This document shows, one piece after another, positions 52,130 to 63,832 of a stretch of 64,000 bases of DNA. The notes under the pieces are model-generated. The model worked only from the letters and a program-made list of their open reading frames with translations. It was not told where the DNA came from and made no database searches. Each line of letters begins with the position of its first letter. The stretch's first letter is position 1. Origin of the DNA: Carya illinoinensis (lineage: Eukaryota > Streptophyta > Magnoliopsida > Fagales > Juglandaceae). The translations under genes were made by a program, and so were the position numbers. Location of the stretch: NCBI RefSeq assembly GCF_018687715.1, contig NC_056766.1, positions 1,922,001 through 1,986,000 of the forward strand. Direction: 5' to 3'.

Positions 52130-52400
52130 TAGATCATGTTTAGAAGTTGGATGAACTGAAATTAATTTAATTTAATTTTAAATTAAGTTTAACATCAAAA
52201 TATTTTATTATTAAATTATTAAATTTATCTCAATTTAAAATTTCTTTACAAGTGGGACTGAGAACTTTTTTTAATTTTTTATAAAGACATCTAAATTTAT
52301 CTTAACATCTAAATACATTTAAATTTATCTTAGGTCAGTTCTATAAAATTCACTCTATTCTTTTAACTTATTACTATTTATAAAAAACTCAATAGGTAAA
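52130..52400. repeat. MITE-like repeat, family B
   Basis: Word order AAATTTATCTCAATTTAAAATTTC, TTTTTTATAAAGACATCTAA, TCTTAACATCTAAATACA and ACTATTTATAAAAAACTCA parallels 4790-5110. Boundaries are approximate. Confidence 0.6.
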
Positions 52401-53387
52401 TGGAACCTACCATGAAACTAAATTCATGAAATTGTCCAACTTCCTGTATACATAATTTCTTATTACAGGCTTTCCTCTCATGTATCCTCATAAATACTGC
52501 AATTCCCAAGTAAGATGAGTCCCCTTATTTGGGAATAAAGTTATTTGCTAATTTTGGTAGGTGGGACTGGGCATCAAGGAGGGTTGAATCTCAAACAAAA
52601 TTTGAATGAAGTTACCAACGTAGGAAGGCAGCTTCTTTTAACCCACCACCTAACCATCATCCATGCATTTACATAGTTCTGAGATCATACCCCAACGTCA
52701 CTCATCCATCAAAGGCCAGTCTTTGTGCCATAAATGTTAGCATTTATTGATTTCTTGTTCATTGAACATCATTTGTTGGAGTTTTTATTACTCAATTCTT
52801 GTTCAATGTACATCATTTATTGAATTTCACGCTTGTATTTTTTAGATTTTTTTTACTTTGTATTTAGATAATGAGATGATGTCAAATATTTTATAAATAA
52901 TAAAAAAAATAAAAAAAAATAAAATAATTAATAATAATAGAATATTCTTAAAATAATCTAATATTTAGTCCAAAATTATAAAAATTTAAAATAGAAAAAA
53001 AATAGGCATACTCTGTAATATTTATTACATGTCTGTCTCTCAAATAAGGGAATTTGGAAAAGTTTTATAAGTGATCTTTCTTTTCACTTACCTTTTTCCC
53101 TGTTTTTGGGTTCTTCATTCTTACTTTTTGTGTGTCTGCAAAACATGGTCCAAACCTCTTAAATAAAATGTCTGCAAGAATGTGGTTCCCACCTTAAAGG
53201 GACATAATTACTTGAATGGGTAGTTGGTCTATCTCCAACTTATTTTATTAGGAAAAAGCACAAAGACATTTCCAAGAAAATTACTTTATTTCATGAGCAC
53301 TTTTTAATATTTCCTATCCAAAAATTCCTTCAAAAAATAAAAATAAAAATAAAAATAAAAACTAATTTCATAAATAATTCTATCACA

Positions 53388-53518
53388 TACAATTATTTTT
53401 ACATATTTATTACATATTTTACTGATATAATTGATTAAAAAAATTATTTTAAATTAAAAAAAATGACACAACCAATCACATTAATAGAAGACATAAAATA
53501 TATGTAAAAATAACTGTA
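53388..53518. repeat. Fold-back MITE, family E
   Basis: Long inverted arms of about 45 bp: the left starts ATACAATTATTTTTACATAT and the right, read on the other strand, ATACAGTTATTTTTACATAT. They are separated by a short AT-rich middle. The whole element can form a hairpin. A related copy lies at about 54275-54413. Confidence 0.75.
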
Positions 53519-54274
53519 TAAAAAATTTTTCTAATAATAATAACTCATCATATACCTAAACACTAATTTCCAACAAAATCAAAGTTCTTGAAAAATAAAA
53601 AATCATGGATTGGTGCAATTTTGACATAAGATTTCATACTTTGAGGGCCATCAAATGATGGATCTCAATTATTAATATGAGCACGCTAGCCTCTTAGTGC
53701 TCTATGGTCTATACTAAAAACTTAAAAAAAAAATAATATTTCTTTGACTAATATTTGGCATAAAAAAAGCAAGAATGTGTCACGAATTTAAAAATAAATA
53801 ATCATTTATGTCAACAATTTGAATAAATAAATAAATTAATATAGTCTTTTTATGGACATGATATTCCCCTAATTTCTTTTTAAAACCCTAATAGAAGTAC
53901 CACTTGGGGTATATAATATCTTGAAAAAAAAATTCTAATATCAAGTTGGTGTGTAAATTACATGTAATAAAATATTTACGTGCCATAATCTGATTTAAGT
54001 GATATAGATGATATGTTCTACATACCGATTTGAGAATATAATAATTCATCTAAAAAGTAAAAAGTCAGGTTTTATATAAAAATAAATAAATAAACTATGC
54101 ACTAGAAACTTATAAAATTTAGATTTAAAATAAAATAAGATAAAGTGAAGAAAATAAAATTTTTAAGAAATAAACATATTGGTTTTATATAAATAATCAT
54201 ATAATATTTGAGAAAAAAAATAGTGAAATAGTACTGTTCATACTTTTATTCCTTTTACTTTATCAAAAATTTTA

Positions 54275-54413
54275 TATGCAGTTATTTTTATATACTTTAT
54301 ACATATTTTATTAATGTAATTGCTTGTATTATTTTTTAATATAAAATAATTATTTTGACCAATCATATCAGTAAAATGTATAAAGAATACGTAAAAGTAA
54401 CTATATGTAGCAT
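54275..54413. repeat. Fold-back MITE, family E
   Basis: Inverted arms of about 45 bp: left ATGCAGTTATTTTTATATAC, right on the other strand TACATATAGTTACTTTTACG. It has the same design and core words as the copy at 53388-53518, but the sequence has diverged. Confidence 0.7.
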
Positions 54414-54714
54414 AATTCGTTAATTAATTACTTAATTATCATAGCTTTGAACTCTTTATAATTAAATTAATAAAACGGATTAAAAAAAACATAAGCAATC
54501 AAACAAAAGCAAGATACTCCAATTATTATTTAATTTTTCACTTTGGGATATAAAATAAAATAGAATAGCATATAGTTCAAAAAAATTAGATAGGGGACCC
54601 ATCGCTATCATGCGCCGTGGGAGTCACCATCCCTATCGTCCTTTTAAATAACTCTGTCCAGAAGTTCACGTAAATCCTTTTTTTTTTTTCCTTTTCTATT
54701 TCATTTAATTTTTC

Positions 54715-56327
54715 CCTCTCCCAATTCCTCGGCGACTTTTTCGTACAAACCAACGATCGGAGACTTCGCAGCCGCCGATTTGACCTCCCGCCGGCGCGAA
54801 GACTCGCCGGAGAGCTCGCTTTGATTTTACATCTCTTTGGGGGTATTACTCGTTTTTCCTTCTAGTTTGATCTGACTTTCAGATTAGTTTTCGAGAATTT
54901 AAGTAAAAAGTTTTGAATCTTATGCTTTGCTGATGCATTTATTCTTTCTATCTGTCTCTTTTAATTTAAAAAACGTGAAAATTCAGCACAATGAAATTAA
55001 CTAGTCGAACCAAGCTCCGAGAAGTGGCGACTTCAGTTATTTTATAAGTTGGATCGTAAAAATTTGAGATTCAGTATTTGAATTTCATCTCCTTTCCTGC
55101 ATTTTATTTTCAATCAAACAGAGCACTCATCGAAGCGGTGATATTATTTAACTTCTTTTATTTTCCTCGTTAAATTACTGCTACTTTAAGTAGATTATAT
55201 GGCAAGTTCTACATTTTTTTTTTATTTATTTATAAAATGATTCATATAGAGATAATACTTGGAACGCTTATTAAAGTAGTAATTTTTCGTAGATATTGAA
55301 ACTTCACCGAGAGTGGGTAACGAAGTATGATATCAAATTTAATTCCTTTATGCTCTTATTGATCGGAAGTTAGGAGATCTACAACGTCTTCCATTATTTT
55401 GTGACTTATGATTACCATTAACTTTTCAGTTTTCTGCAACTTAACAAAATAAGGATTTGATGGTGCGATATCTCCATGGCATAGCGAGGTTTCTCCCCTT
55501 CAACTTTTGATTTTTTGAATTTCTGTTGATTTGTGTGAAACCTTTTTACCTAACTGTGGATCGATATAGCAAATTCTTTTTAGAAGTGATGTGGTGGTTT
55601 ACGTAGTAATTTTGCTTGTAATGATGATTAACCTGACGATGGCCAGGAGAAAAATATTAATAATGTTGGTTTTTTTTCTGAAAACTAATTGATGGTTAAT
55701 TTATATTAATAGTCGCCTCAATTTTGTTCGTTTCTTTTTTTCTTTTTTATTAGCTTCCTTCTTTCCCCTTTGCCATCACTAGCTTGGTTCTAGGTTGCTC
55801 TCTTATGTGATCTCTCTCTCTCTCTCTGCATTTTTTATCCTTTTCCTTTTTCTCAATGTTGATATTTTCGGAAAAATGGTACTTGCAAAAGCATGTTAGT
55901 AATTTTCCCTAATTCTTATACAAAATCTCAAACTTCTCAGCTTCCCTTGATATTTTTTTGATGAGACTGTCTATCGTAATCTTTCTGATTTCTGAGTACT
56001 TGACTTTACAGTGAGAACGTTCATAAATAATTTTGGATTGGCACAAATCTAATTTATTAGAATAATGTGAATTTGTTTATGTGCCACAATTCATATGAGT
56101 TGTCTTGTTATCACTATTGACTATGCTTAAAAAAGTTTAAAACTGTTTCAACTGGACATCTGCACAAGAAAAAATAAAATAGAGAATTTGAGAACAGTAT
56201 TTATGTTTGGTATCCTGAGAACATGCCAGTTCTGATACTTTTGATAGTCGTAACAGGTTAATTTTATCCTTCTAAGGGGAGGAAGCTGTAAAGAAATTTA
56301 TCCTGGGTGCCCCGATGTGCAGAACTG
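54715..56327 (+). promoter_or_regulatory. 5' leader with a long leader intron of the CaaX-protein gene
   Basis: A GC-rich first exon lies at about 54715-54840 (CCGCCGATTTGACCTCCCG and CGGCGCGAAGACTCGCCGG). A donor-like GGGG/GTATTACT follows, and an acceptor TAACAG at 56251-56256 leads to the last leader piece. The intron of about 1.4 kb holds a (TC)n tract near 55810. In the last leader piece an upstream ATG at 56315 starts a 22-codon frame that overlaps the main start. Splice sites are inferred. Confidence 0.5.
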
Positions 56328-58044
56328 ATGTTATTGGCGGTAGAAGGTGGAGGTTTCTTCTCTTCTTCAGCTTCTGGTTATAGCAAGGGCCTGGCCCTCC
56401 TTCTCTTGGGTCAGAAGAATGAAGATAAACCCATGAGAGTTTCGCCTTGGAATCAGTACCAGTTGGTGGACCAAGAATCTGATCCTAACCTCCAGCTGGC
56501 TTCCACGAAGAACTGGCTTTCCCGTGGGTGCGCTTCCTTCGTCTGCTTTGGTCGCGCTTCCCCAGGGCTTGACACCCCCTCGCCTCTTAAAGTGGGCCCT
56601 GCCCAACATCAAGATGTATTGCCAGATCCTCTTACTTCTGACAATGTCAAGGATTGTGCCACTGATACAGATTATGACAATAATGCAAGAAAGGTAGCTC
56701 TTAGAAGTAGCTTGAAGAAGCCATCATCAGACAAACCCCCTGTTTCTGTTGAGAACGCTAGTGAATGCGAAGCATTGGGTGAAAATGGTAGTGATATCCC
56801 TGGTCATACTGAAAGGAGGAAAGTGCAGTGGACGGATGCGTGTGGGAGTGAGCTTGTTGATATCAGGGAATTTGAGCCCAGGTATGGAAATTCTTGTACT
56901 TCTTATTCAGAAAAATGTGATTAATACTCAATTATTTGCATTTTAAGTACTTTTTGGAGTTCCTCCCGTCTCCCTTTATCTCTCCAATGATGTCTGTGGT
57001 CATGGATGTCTCCTAAACATGTTAGGAAGTCTAGGTACGTTAACATTTGTGTCATTGATGTTAAGCTAATAAATTGTTTCTAGGAGTTCTCAGTCACCAT
57101 TAGTTCTCTGAGCAAGTCATTGATCTTGGCTTCTCAAAATCTTTATTGATATTAGCCACCACGTGAAAAATCTTGTTCCTTTCCCCCACCCCACCCCACC
57201 AACCCCTCCGGGAGATGAGTTACTTGAATGTGTGCGGTTCAGGTTCCCTCTGTTCTGAAAATTATGACTCAGTTTAGAGTGCTATTTGCTACATATGGAG
57301 GCAGAGGCCACTGTTTTTTAGCTTATAAATTAAAGCTTTTTTTCACGAATCCCCCAATTTGTCAAGAGCCACCCAAAGTTATTGTCATATTTGAGTTTTT
57401 ATCTTTCATGCAAGATGGGAAGAAGAAGAGGAAGAGTTGTAGAAATATTGGAAATAAAGGAAATTCGAGAATGATTTGGAGATGGGAAAAACTTCCAAAA
57501 GATCATAAACATAAGTTTTGATAGACAAAGAAGTAGGGAGAAAATTGTAGAGATCTGAGACAATTATGAAAGATACGCAGCAGGGTAGAAGAAAAATAAT
57601 GTGATTGAAATGTTAGATGGTTGCGACTTGAAGCCACATGATAAATGAGCTGGTTAACAGGATGGATCAAAACTCAGTATTTTTTAGCTATTTAAATTAG
57701 GAGGTCTGAATATTATTGTCTGGGAAAATGCACTTGGGAAGTAGTTGATACTAAATGCTTCGAAAGGAATGCTAGCATTATGCTATTATCCTTTGCTCTT
57801 CATCCTTTATGCTTGCTTGTCCATGTTCTGATGGATGTGCCATATGCTGGGAGCAGAATGATTTTCCCCTATCTTCCATTATATTCTTCTCTGTTTTTGT
57901 TTATTCTGGTTCATTCCCTTGATTCCCTTAATCTATAATTCTTTTGCTGAGATGAAAATCTGATCCAATTGCAGTGAAGTGGATGGATCAGATGACGAAT
58001 TTGACAACGGTAATGAAAGAAATTGTTCATGCGCAATCATGTAG
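56328..58044 (+). CDS. Conserved plant protein of unknown function with C-terminal CaaX motif
   Basis: Two exons, 56328-56881 and 57975-58044, total 624 bp and encode 207 aa with a GT-AG intron splitting a Ser codon (AG/T). The protein starts MLLAVEGGGFFSSSASGYSK and contains PMRVSPWNQYQLVDQESDP, SRGCASFVCFGRASPG and HTERRKVQWTDACGSELVDI. It ends with an acidic EVDGSDDEFDNG stretch and CSCAIM. I recognise it as a plant-wide family of unknown role. The last four residues, Cys-Ala-Ile-Met, fit a CaaX farnesylation box, with another Cys two residues upstream. This suggests lipid attachment to a membrane (inference). I chose the ATG at 56328 because the longer frame upstream has no in-frame ATG. 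Confidence 0.88.
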
Positions 58045-58809
58045 TGCAGCTCTTACCCTATGCGGGCTCAGCTTCAATTTAAATTTAATGATGGATCTGG
58101 TAGCAAACCTGGTCTGTTTCCTTCTTTTGCTCAACTTAGTCCCGGGCTAAAGAAAACGCAGGTTTTTTGAGCCGTGTGGAATACAGTCACAAAGCAAGGA
58201 GTTTTATCTGTGGTTAATCCGACTGTTAATTTTGTGTCTATATTAGATTGCTGCTGGTTTTAATTTTGGCACTCTTGGTTTCACTTCATTTTGTGTGACT
58301 TCATTGTCTATTGTTTTATTCTAATTAATGTATTATTCTTATTTTTTCCCCTCCTTATCTTATTAGATTTAGTTTATCTTTACCCATGTGTGATCAATGT
58401 AAGATGCTGTGAAGCTTTGGGGCCATTACCCACTGGAAAGTGAAGCCATGAATGACAGGCTTAAATGACTAGTGTGGATCTGGATTTCCTACAATTTGGT
58501 TACCCTAATTTTATTAAGAGGGAGCTCGCGGGGTCCATTTACCTCGAGCAGATGGTACTGCACCCCAAGGCTGCCCATGGTCAGACAGCCTAACTGTAGA
58601 GGATGTTAATTCAACTTGTGCATATATATAGAAGGGTAAACATTTGATTTTTACTGCAAATAAAACTGCCCAAAATCGTAGTGGATGATGAGAATGGCTT
58701 CGGTCCAGTTTCTATGGCATTGAGTCCTTTGAATTTAAAAGTCATCAATCTACATGAACAACAAAGATCATCTCTGAAATTCCTATCAGCTATAGGGGGT
58801 CTGCACATA
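58045..58809 (+). other. 3' region of the CaaX-protein gene
   Basis: Probable 3' UTR and spacer. T-rich sequence to about 58400. No gene is recognised; the minus-strand open frame at 58611-58808 matches nothing I know. Confidence 0.4.
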
Positions 58810-59925
58810 AATTAATATGGATGGAATAAAAAAAAGGCCAATTTTCTGTCAAGAGTGCCTATTTCAAAGCTTCAATGCAATATCAAAATAAACACGGTGA
58901 ATCATCTAGTGATAGACAGAATAATGGAAGATGGAAACATTTATAGAAGCTGAACATTCTAGGAAAAATAAAACAGATGATATGGAGGGCACTAAGTAAT
59001 ATTCTACCTACAACAGAAAATCTTTTTAAAAAGAAATGCTTAAAGAGCAACATATGCCCCATTTGCGAATTAGAGGAAGAATCCGTTATCCATGCTTTGT
59101 GGACGTGTCCTGCAGCAGCTGATGTTTGGGAGGATAGTAGAAGTTAAGTCAAAAAATGGAAAAGGAATTATGAAAGCTTTGACATACTATGGGCTGAGAT
59201 GATTTCAAGATTACCAAAAGAAAGTGTGGAGCATAATTCTGCTGTTCTACACCAGCTGTGGATTAGAAGGAATAATTTCATCTTTAAAAACCAATTCAAA
59301 AGTTCAACGGACGTTTTTGAGGTGGCTATTACTGAATTATCACAATTCCAACAGGTGCACCAAAGAGATACCAGAATATTAGAGAGGGTCCATTATGGGA
59401 GAGCTAAGCAATATTGGTTTCCTCTAGTGGGGTCTCGGTTTAAAGTCAATTTTAATGCCGCTTTTGATAAAGAAAATGGAACAATGGGCATTGGAATAAT
59501 TATAAGAGATAGTGATGGAGCAGTGCATGCAACTCTTACAGCAGCAAAGGATCATATATATTCTGCTAGTCAAGCAGAAGGAAACTCTATGGTGAGAGCA
59601 ATGAAGTTATGTTTGGAGCTGGACTTGGCTCAAGTTGATTTTGAAAGGGATGCTAAAGTGATAATAAATGCTGTTAATTCCAGATCAGTCAACAACTCAT
59701 GGCATGGCTAACTTACGGAAGATATCAAGACAAAGTTACAGATTCATTAAAAGTGGAGTCTTAATTTATTCCTAAAATCTGTAATAATGCTGCTTATACA
59801 GCAGCTAAATTAGGCTTAACAGTTGAGAACGAGATGATATGGTTAGAAGATGGGCCTTTAGAGGTCATGCGTGCAAGTTCTCTTAACAATAGATGTAATC
59901 CTGAAGTTATATGAATAAAAAAAAA
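58810..59925 (+). mobile_element. Decayed 3' end of a LINE (zf-RVT and RNase H)
   Basis: Plus-strand fragments in order: a GQFSVKSAYF-like block; KHL-stop-KLNILGKIKQMIWRALSN; the zinc-binding zf-RVT segment with CPICELEEESVIHALWTCPA; HQLWIRRNNFIFKN; and an RNase H domain at about 59430-59760 with FKVNFNAAFDKENGTMGIGI, IIRDSDGAVHATL and AEGNSMVRAMKLCLE. The readable end AAKLGLTVENEMIWLEDGPL follows in another frame. A run of ten A at about 59917-59926 looks like the poly(A) tail. Several stops and frame changes exist and the endonuclease and reverse transcriptase are missing, so it is a 5'-truncated dead copy. Confidence 0.82.
59199..59711 (+). pseudogene. LINE RNase H open fragment
   Basis: Longest open part of the LINE remnant, 170 codons without an ATG-defined gene structure. 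It covers the linker and most of the RNase H-like (RVT_3) fold. The GIIIRDSDG and AEGNSMVRAMKLCLE motifs are typical. The usual GDS is replaced by ERDAKVIINAV. It is a relic and not a host gene. Confidence 0.75.
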
Positions 59926-61132
59926 AGTAGAGCATATATTCAATAGGCATGTTGGCCTCACACATCTTTGTTGTGTCTAAAAGGCTTTTAAATCACACTT
60001 GTTGCCTCAATCTATTCTTTGACTTTACATCTTTAATAACTAACCGCCTACATTCCACATTGCTGATACAATATTTTGTGTCTTGAATGTGAACAAAAGT
60101 CTTGATCTATCCAATACTCCATACTTAATTGGCTCATCGTTTTTTCCCTGAAGAGCAAAATCAACACACTCCTTTATATGGGGAAAAAGTGTAGCTATTG
60201 GGTCAACCTCTCATAATAATCTAGAAATGTACATTTCTGCTCAGCACAATATCATAAGAGAAATATATTAACTATAAAGAGATTATATAAAAGTAAATTT
60301 ATAATGGTATGTCTTGAAATTATACATCATATTGTAAAATTATTTTTATTGTAAAATAAATCTAACAGATTACATGAAATCATGTTGGTTAAGTTATTTT
60401 TATATAAGGAAAATGCTTGTGTGCCCTCTTCCGGTACCCCCTCAAACTGACTGCTGGTCACAAAAATTATTTTTAAAATTTTTTTTACTTAATGATTAAT
60501 GAAGTAATTTTAAGTATATTGTTTTTTTTATATTTTTTAAAAATATTTAAATATATTAAAAAAATTTGAAAAAAAAAAGAAAAAGAAAAAAAGTGTGCAT
60601 GCGATCAAAATGAGTGGTGCACTTTGAGCGGCAGAGTAGCACCGCTCTATATATAATCACTTGTACCTATTGCACTTCTTATCACTAAAAGCAAACCAAA
60701 ATGATCCATAACTCTTTGGAGGACTGTCAAACTAACCATTATCATGGTAATTCTTTTAATTGCATGGAACTAAAACATTCATTTAGCACAGTTTCTCGAT
60801 TTTAAGAGATAAAAAGCCTTATGAAGAAGTTTGGAACGAAAAAGTTATGCTTTTCAACGTTTTTGAAAAATTTCACAAACCAAGGTTCCTTTCAGAGTGA
60901 AAAAAAAGGGCAATGGCAATTTCTTTTTTGGACACTTCATCCCAACTTGACACGTTGCTTTCCAATATACAAGTACAAATAACTTACTAGCCATCTCCCT
61001 GTTGAAACTTGGCCATATCTTATCCACACGCGCATGGACATCCCTCTAAACCCCGATAACCCGCGACCAAACAAAATCAACCCATAATCAATCCCAATAC
61101 CCAAAATTCCTGTCTCTGTGTAAAGAAGGAAA
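59926..61132. other. Intergenic region and OHP2 promoter
   Basis: No gene supported. About 60270-60410 is a MITE-like block sharing words with 34930-35085. About 60415-60655 looks like another element (GGAAAATGCTTGTGTGCCCTC at the left, an A/T-rich middle, GGTGCACTTTGAGCGGCAGAG at the right). The last about 250 bases should hold the OHP2 promoter and short leader. Confidence 0.45.
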
Positions 61133-61603
61133 ATGTCAGTGACATCCTCAATCCCATGCATCAAAATCAAAATCCCAACTTCCTCACCGTCCTCCTCCTC
61201 CTCTTCTTTCTCTTTTAGATTCTGTTCAACTAAGCCTCATTCAGTCACCATAAGGAGCTCCCAAACCGAAGGACCTCTAAGAAGACCTGCGGCTCCTTCT
61301 GTCAGAGAACCCTCTCCCCCTTCTCCTCCTCTCAAGCCAACTCCTCCTTCTCCCCCTTCGTCTTCTACGGTGGCTCCGCCGCCGAAGCCGGCTGCGGTGG
61401 TTACTGAGGGTGATAAGAATGTGATAACTTTGGAGTTTCAGAGGCAGAAGGCTAAGGAGCTTCAGGATTACTTTAAGCAGAAGAAGCTTGAAGATGCAAA
61501 TCAAGGTCCGTTCTTTGGGTTCGTTGGGAAGAATGAGATTTCCAACGGAAGGTAAAGCTTTCATCTTTCTTCCTGCACACAACCCCCCCACCACCACCAC
61601 CAC

Positions 61604-61637
<34 letters not shown>

Positions 61638-62307
61638 CCCAACCCGGGTTTAAACCAAAATTACGATACCCTTTGCTTCAATTCTATTGTATTACTATTT
61701 TAGAGTAGATTACGAAATTAAATTTACAATAATGGTAAAACTTAGCAATATAGGGTGATGAACACGATGTAATATTGATCGTAATATATATACTTAGGAA
61801 TCCTATTGTTTGGGTTATACGCTACTGTTACAAAGCAAGAGGCTATATTAGTGCTGACTTAATGTTAGTTACCTTAGAAAACTATAAAAATTGAACCTAG
61901 ATAAACATATTTCTGAGAAGTATGATTTTCCCATGTTGTCTGGTAATTATACATGAACTCTGATGGTTGTAGTTTAGAACGTGGTTATCCTGGTCCCTGG
62001 ATATGCATATCCAAAGCAATTCAGTTCTTGGTATGAGTGCATGAGTCATAGTCATTTCAGCCATGTCAATCCTTTGTTTAATGTCGTATATATCTAATAT
62101 AGTGGTGTATACATTTTTTTTTTTTTTTGAAATGACATGGATTTTGATCCGGGATCTTCTATTTTTCTGTAACTGGGGTTTCGGTCGAACAGATGGGCGA
62201 TGTTTGGTTTTGCTGTTGGGATGCTAACTGAGTATGCAACAGGCTCGGACTTTGTTGACCAAGTAAAGATCCTTCTCTCCAATTTCGGGATAGTTGATCT
62301 GGAATGA
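61133..62307 (+). CDS. OHP2: One-helix protein 2, chloroplast (OHP2/LIL6)
   Basis: Thylakoid protein of the light-harvesting-like family. With OHP1 and HCF244 it binds chlorophyll and carotenoid and helps assemble the photosystem II reaction centre. Exons 61133-61551 and 62193-62307 total 534 bp and encode 177 aa (Arabidopsis 172). A Ser/Pro-rich transit peptide starts MSVTSSIPCIKIKI, followed by QTEGPLRRPAAPS, a proline-rich linker, and EFQRQKAKELQDYFKQKKLE. FFGFVGKNEISNGR leads into the membrane helix GRWAMFGFAVGMLTEYATG at about residues 139-158, which carries the chlorophyll-binding E...N/GR pattern. It ends DQVKILLSNFGIVDLE. The intron splits the Arg codon of the helix motif and contains a 31-C run. 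The gene looks intact. Confidence 0.96.
61575..61640 (+). repeat. Proline-codon-like CCA repeats and a 31-C run in the OHP2 intron
   Basis: ACC repeats are followed by an uninterrupted run of 31 C at 61605-61635, about 50 bp after the splice donor. Such runs are rare in plant introns. The exact count may be affected by sequencing or assembly. Confidence 0.85.
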
Positions 62308-62499
62308 CTCTTTTGTTAGATGCTCAATACCATTGATACTTTCTGATTGTTCTCCAGCCACATCCTCTGCTTGATTTGTGACCTTGTTGAGTTATTTGTT
62401 TCATTTTCATCTCCTATCATCAAGGTGTATCTTCACTATACTAGTTCATCACTTTTCTTTTTTGCCAGTTAACTCTTGAGACTAGTATCAGATATACAG

Positions 62500-62554
62500 G
62501 AAGAATACCAAATTTTTTACAGTTCACCGCACTGTAAAAAGTTTGGTATTCTTC
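62500..62554. repeat. 24-bp inverted repeat (hairpin)
   Basis: Arms 62500-62523 and 62531-62554 are complementary over 24 positions with one exception, a T opposite G, which would be a G-U pair in RNA from the plus strand. The loop is 7 bases (TCACCGC). The arms read GAAGAATACCAAA..TTACAGT. It lies about 190 bp after the OHP2 stop codon. Confidence 0.9.
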
Positions 62555-63790
62555 GAATAAATTTCAAGCTGTTATCGTGTTTTTTTTTTTTTTTTTTTTT
62601 AATTTGTCGAGTTGTGTATTCCATCAATAAATTTAGAGTACCGTCCATCTTTAAAAAAAAAAAAAAAAAAGGTCCTATCAATGCCTGTGCTGCACACCCC
62701 TTTAAAAGGTTGCTCCATTCCTAATTTATTATAATTAATCTCCTAATTTCTTTTTTCAAGTTTTGGTATCGTTTAAGACTACTTTGGGGGAAAGATTTGT
62801 GTCTTCAACCTCTAAAGTGAGGAGATGTATAAAATGCATTTACATGTCTATTAATGAATTGGATGCTAATCAACTCTAAGGAAAAATCAGATAGAAAGGC
62901 TAAATGAAACCCAGTTGAGTTATTCATTTTCATGTGTTACGCCCCATGGAAAAAAATGTTGCTTCTTCCAAACCAGCAAAGGGGACTCAGGTGAAACGAA
63001 AATGGAACCAGAGGTTAGTTTGAAAGTTTTGCATAGGAAAACTAGTTTCTGACATCTGTATGCCCCGCAACTGGGATTGCCAGTAGGATCAATTTGCATG
63101 TACATGGGAGAATTTCAATGAGATCAAACATGGCATTTATGCTTCAATGCATGTGCTTTTTCATACTCGATTACTTCTTTATTTAAGAATTAACATATGA
63201 GAGGACTGAATTTCACATCCAAATACTCAAAGATCTTTGCACTATTAAACTGATGACTGCAACAGTTTTATGTCTGTGAGGGCGCAAACCTGGCTAAATG
63301 CATGAGCAACTAAACCAAAGACCCCCAATTTTGCCTTACCAAATCCCCAAGATTATACCGGCTGTTGTGTTCAGAGCATTTTTTGCAATCTTCTTGATGA
63401 CAGATTGCAACATTATACGCTGCCCATGGTTTAGACTCCAAAATGAATAAGTAATGGCTGCTTAAAGCAGGCAGAAAGATTTATTTTCTGCTTCCAAGAA
63501 TTATGTAATCACACGAATAGGGATTGAAAGAAAAAAGGCATCGATGAGAAAACACTATAGAAATCATTTTGGTAAAAACGACATTTTTTGTGTTTATTTT
63601 TTTCTCCCTTCGTGGTTGCTTGAAAGATAGAACAACTCCATCAAATTAGCAGGTGAAATGCTTGTAATTAGGCGCGTTTCTGGTTTCTAAAGTCCGGGGA
63701 AGTGCGAGTTTTACAGACTTATCTTAACGGCCAAACAAAGCCTCAACAAGATCGGTAAAACAGACACCCTTCCACTCTACTCTTGGAACT

Positions 63791-63791
<1 letters not shown>

Positions 63792-63831
<40 letters not shown>
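63792..63831. repeat. 40-A homopolymer
   Basis: Uninterrupted run of 40 A, either a retroposon tail or a plain mononucleotide repeat. No retroelement body is recognisable directly upstream. Confidence 0.9.

Positions 63832-63832
<1 letters not shown>

Larger units (their letters stand above)
51091..54700. other. Intergenic region with MITEs
   Basis: The first few hundred bases are the 3' region of the preceding gene. The rest is AT-rich without a supported gene. It holds a family B MITE-like block (52130-52400), two fold-back elements (listed separately) and A/T-rich filler. Confidence 0.5.

Noticed and set aside
58595..58615. Possible target duplication of the LINE relic (GTAGAGGATGTTAATTCAA against GTAGAGCATATATTCAATAG)
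   Set aside because: The match needs gaps and the sequence between it and the first LINE motif shows no LINE similarity.
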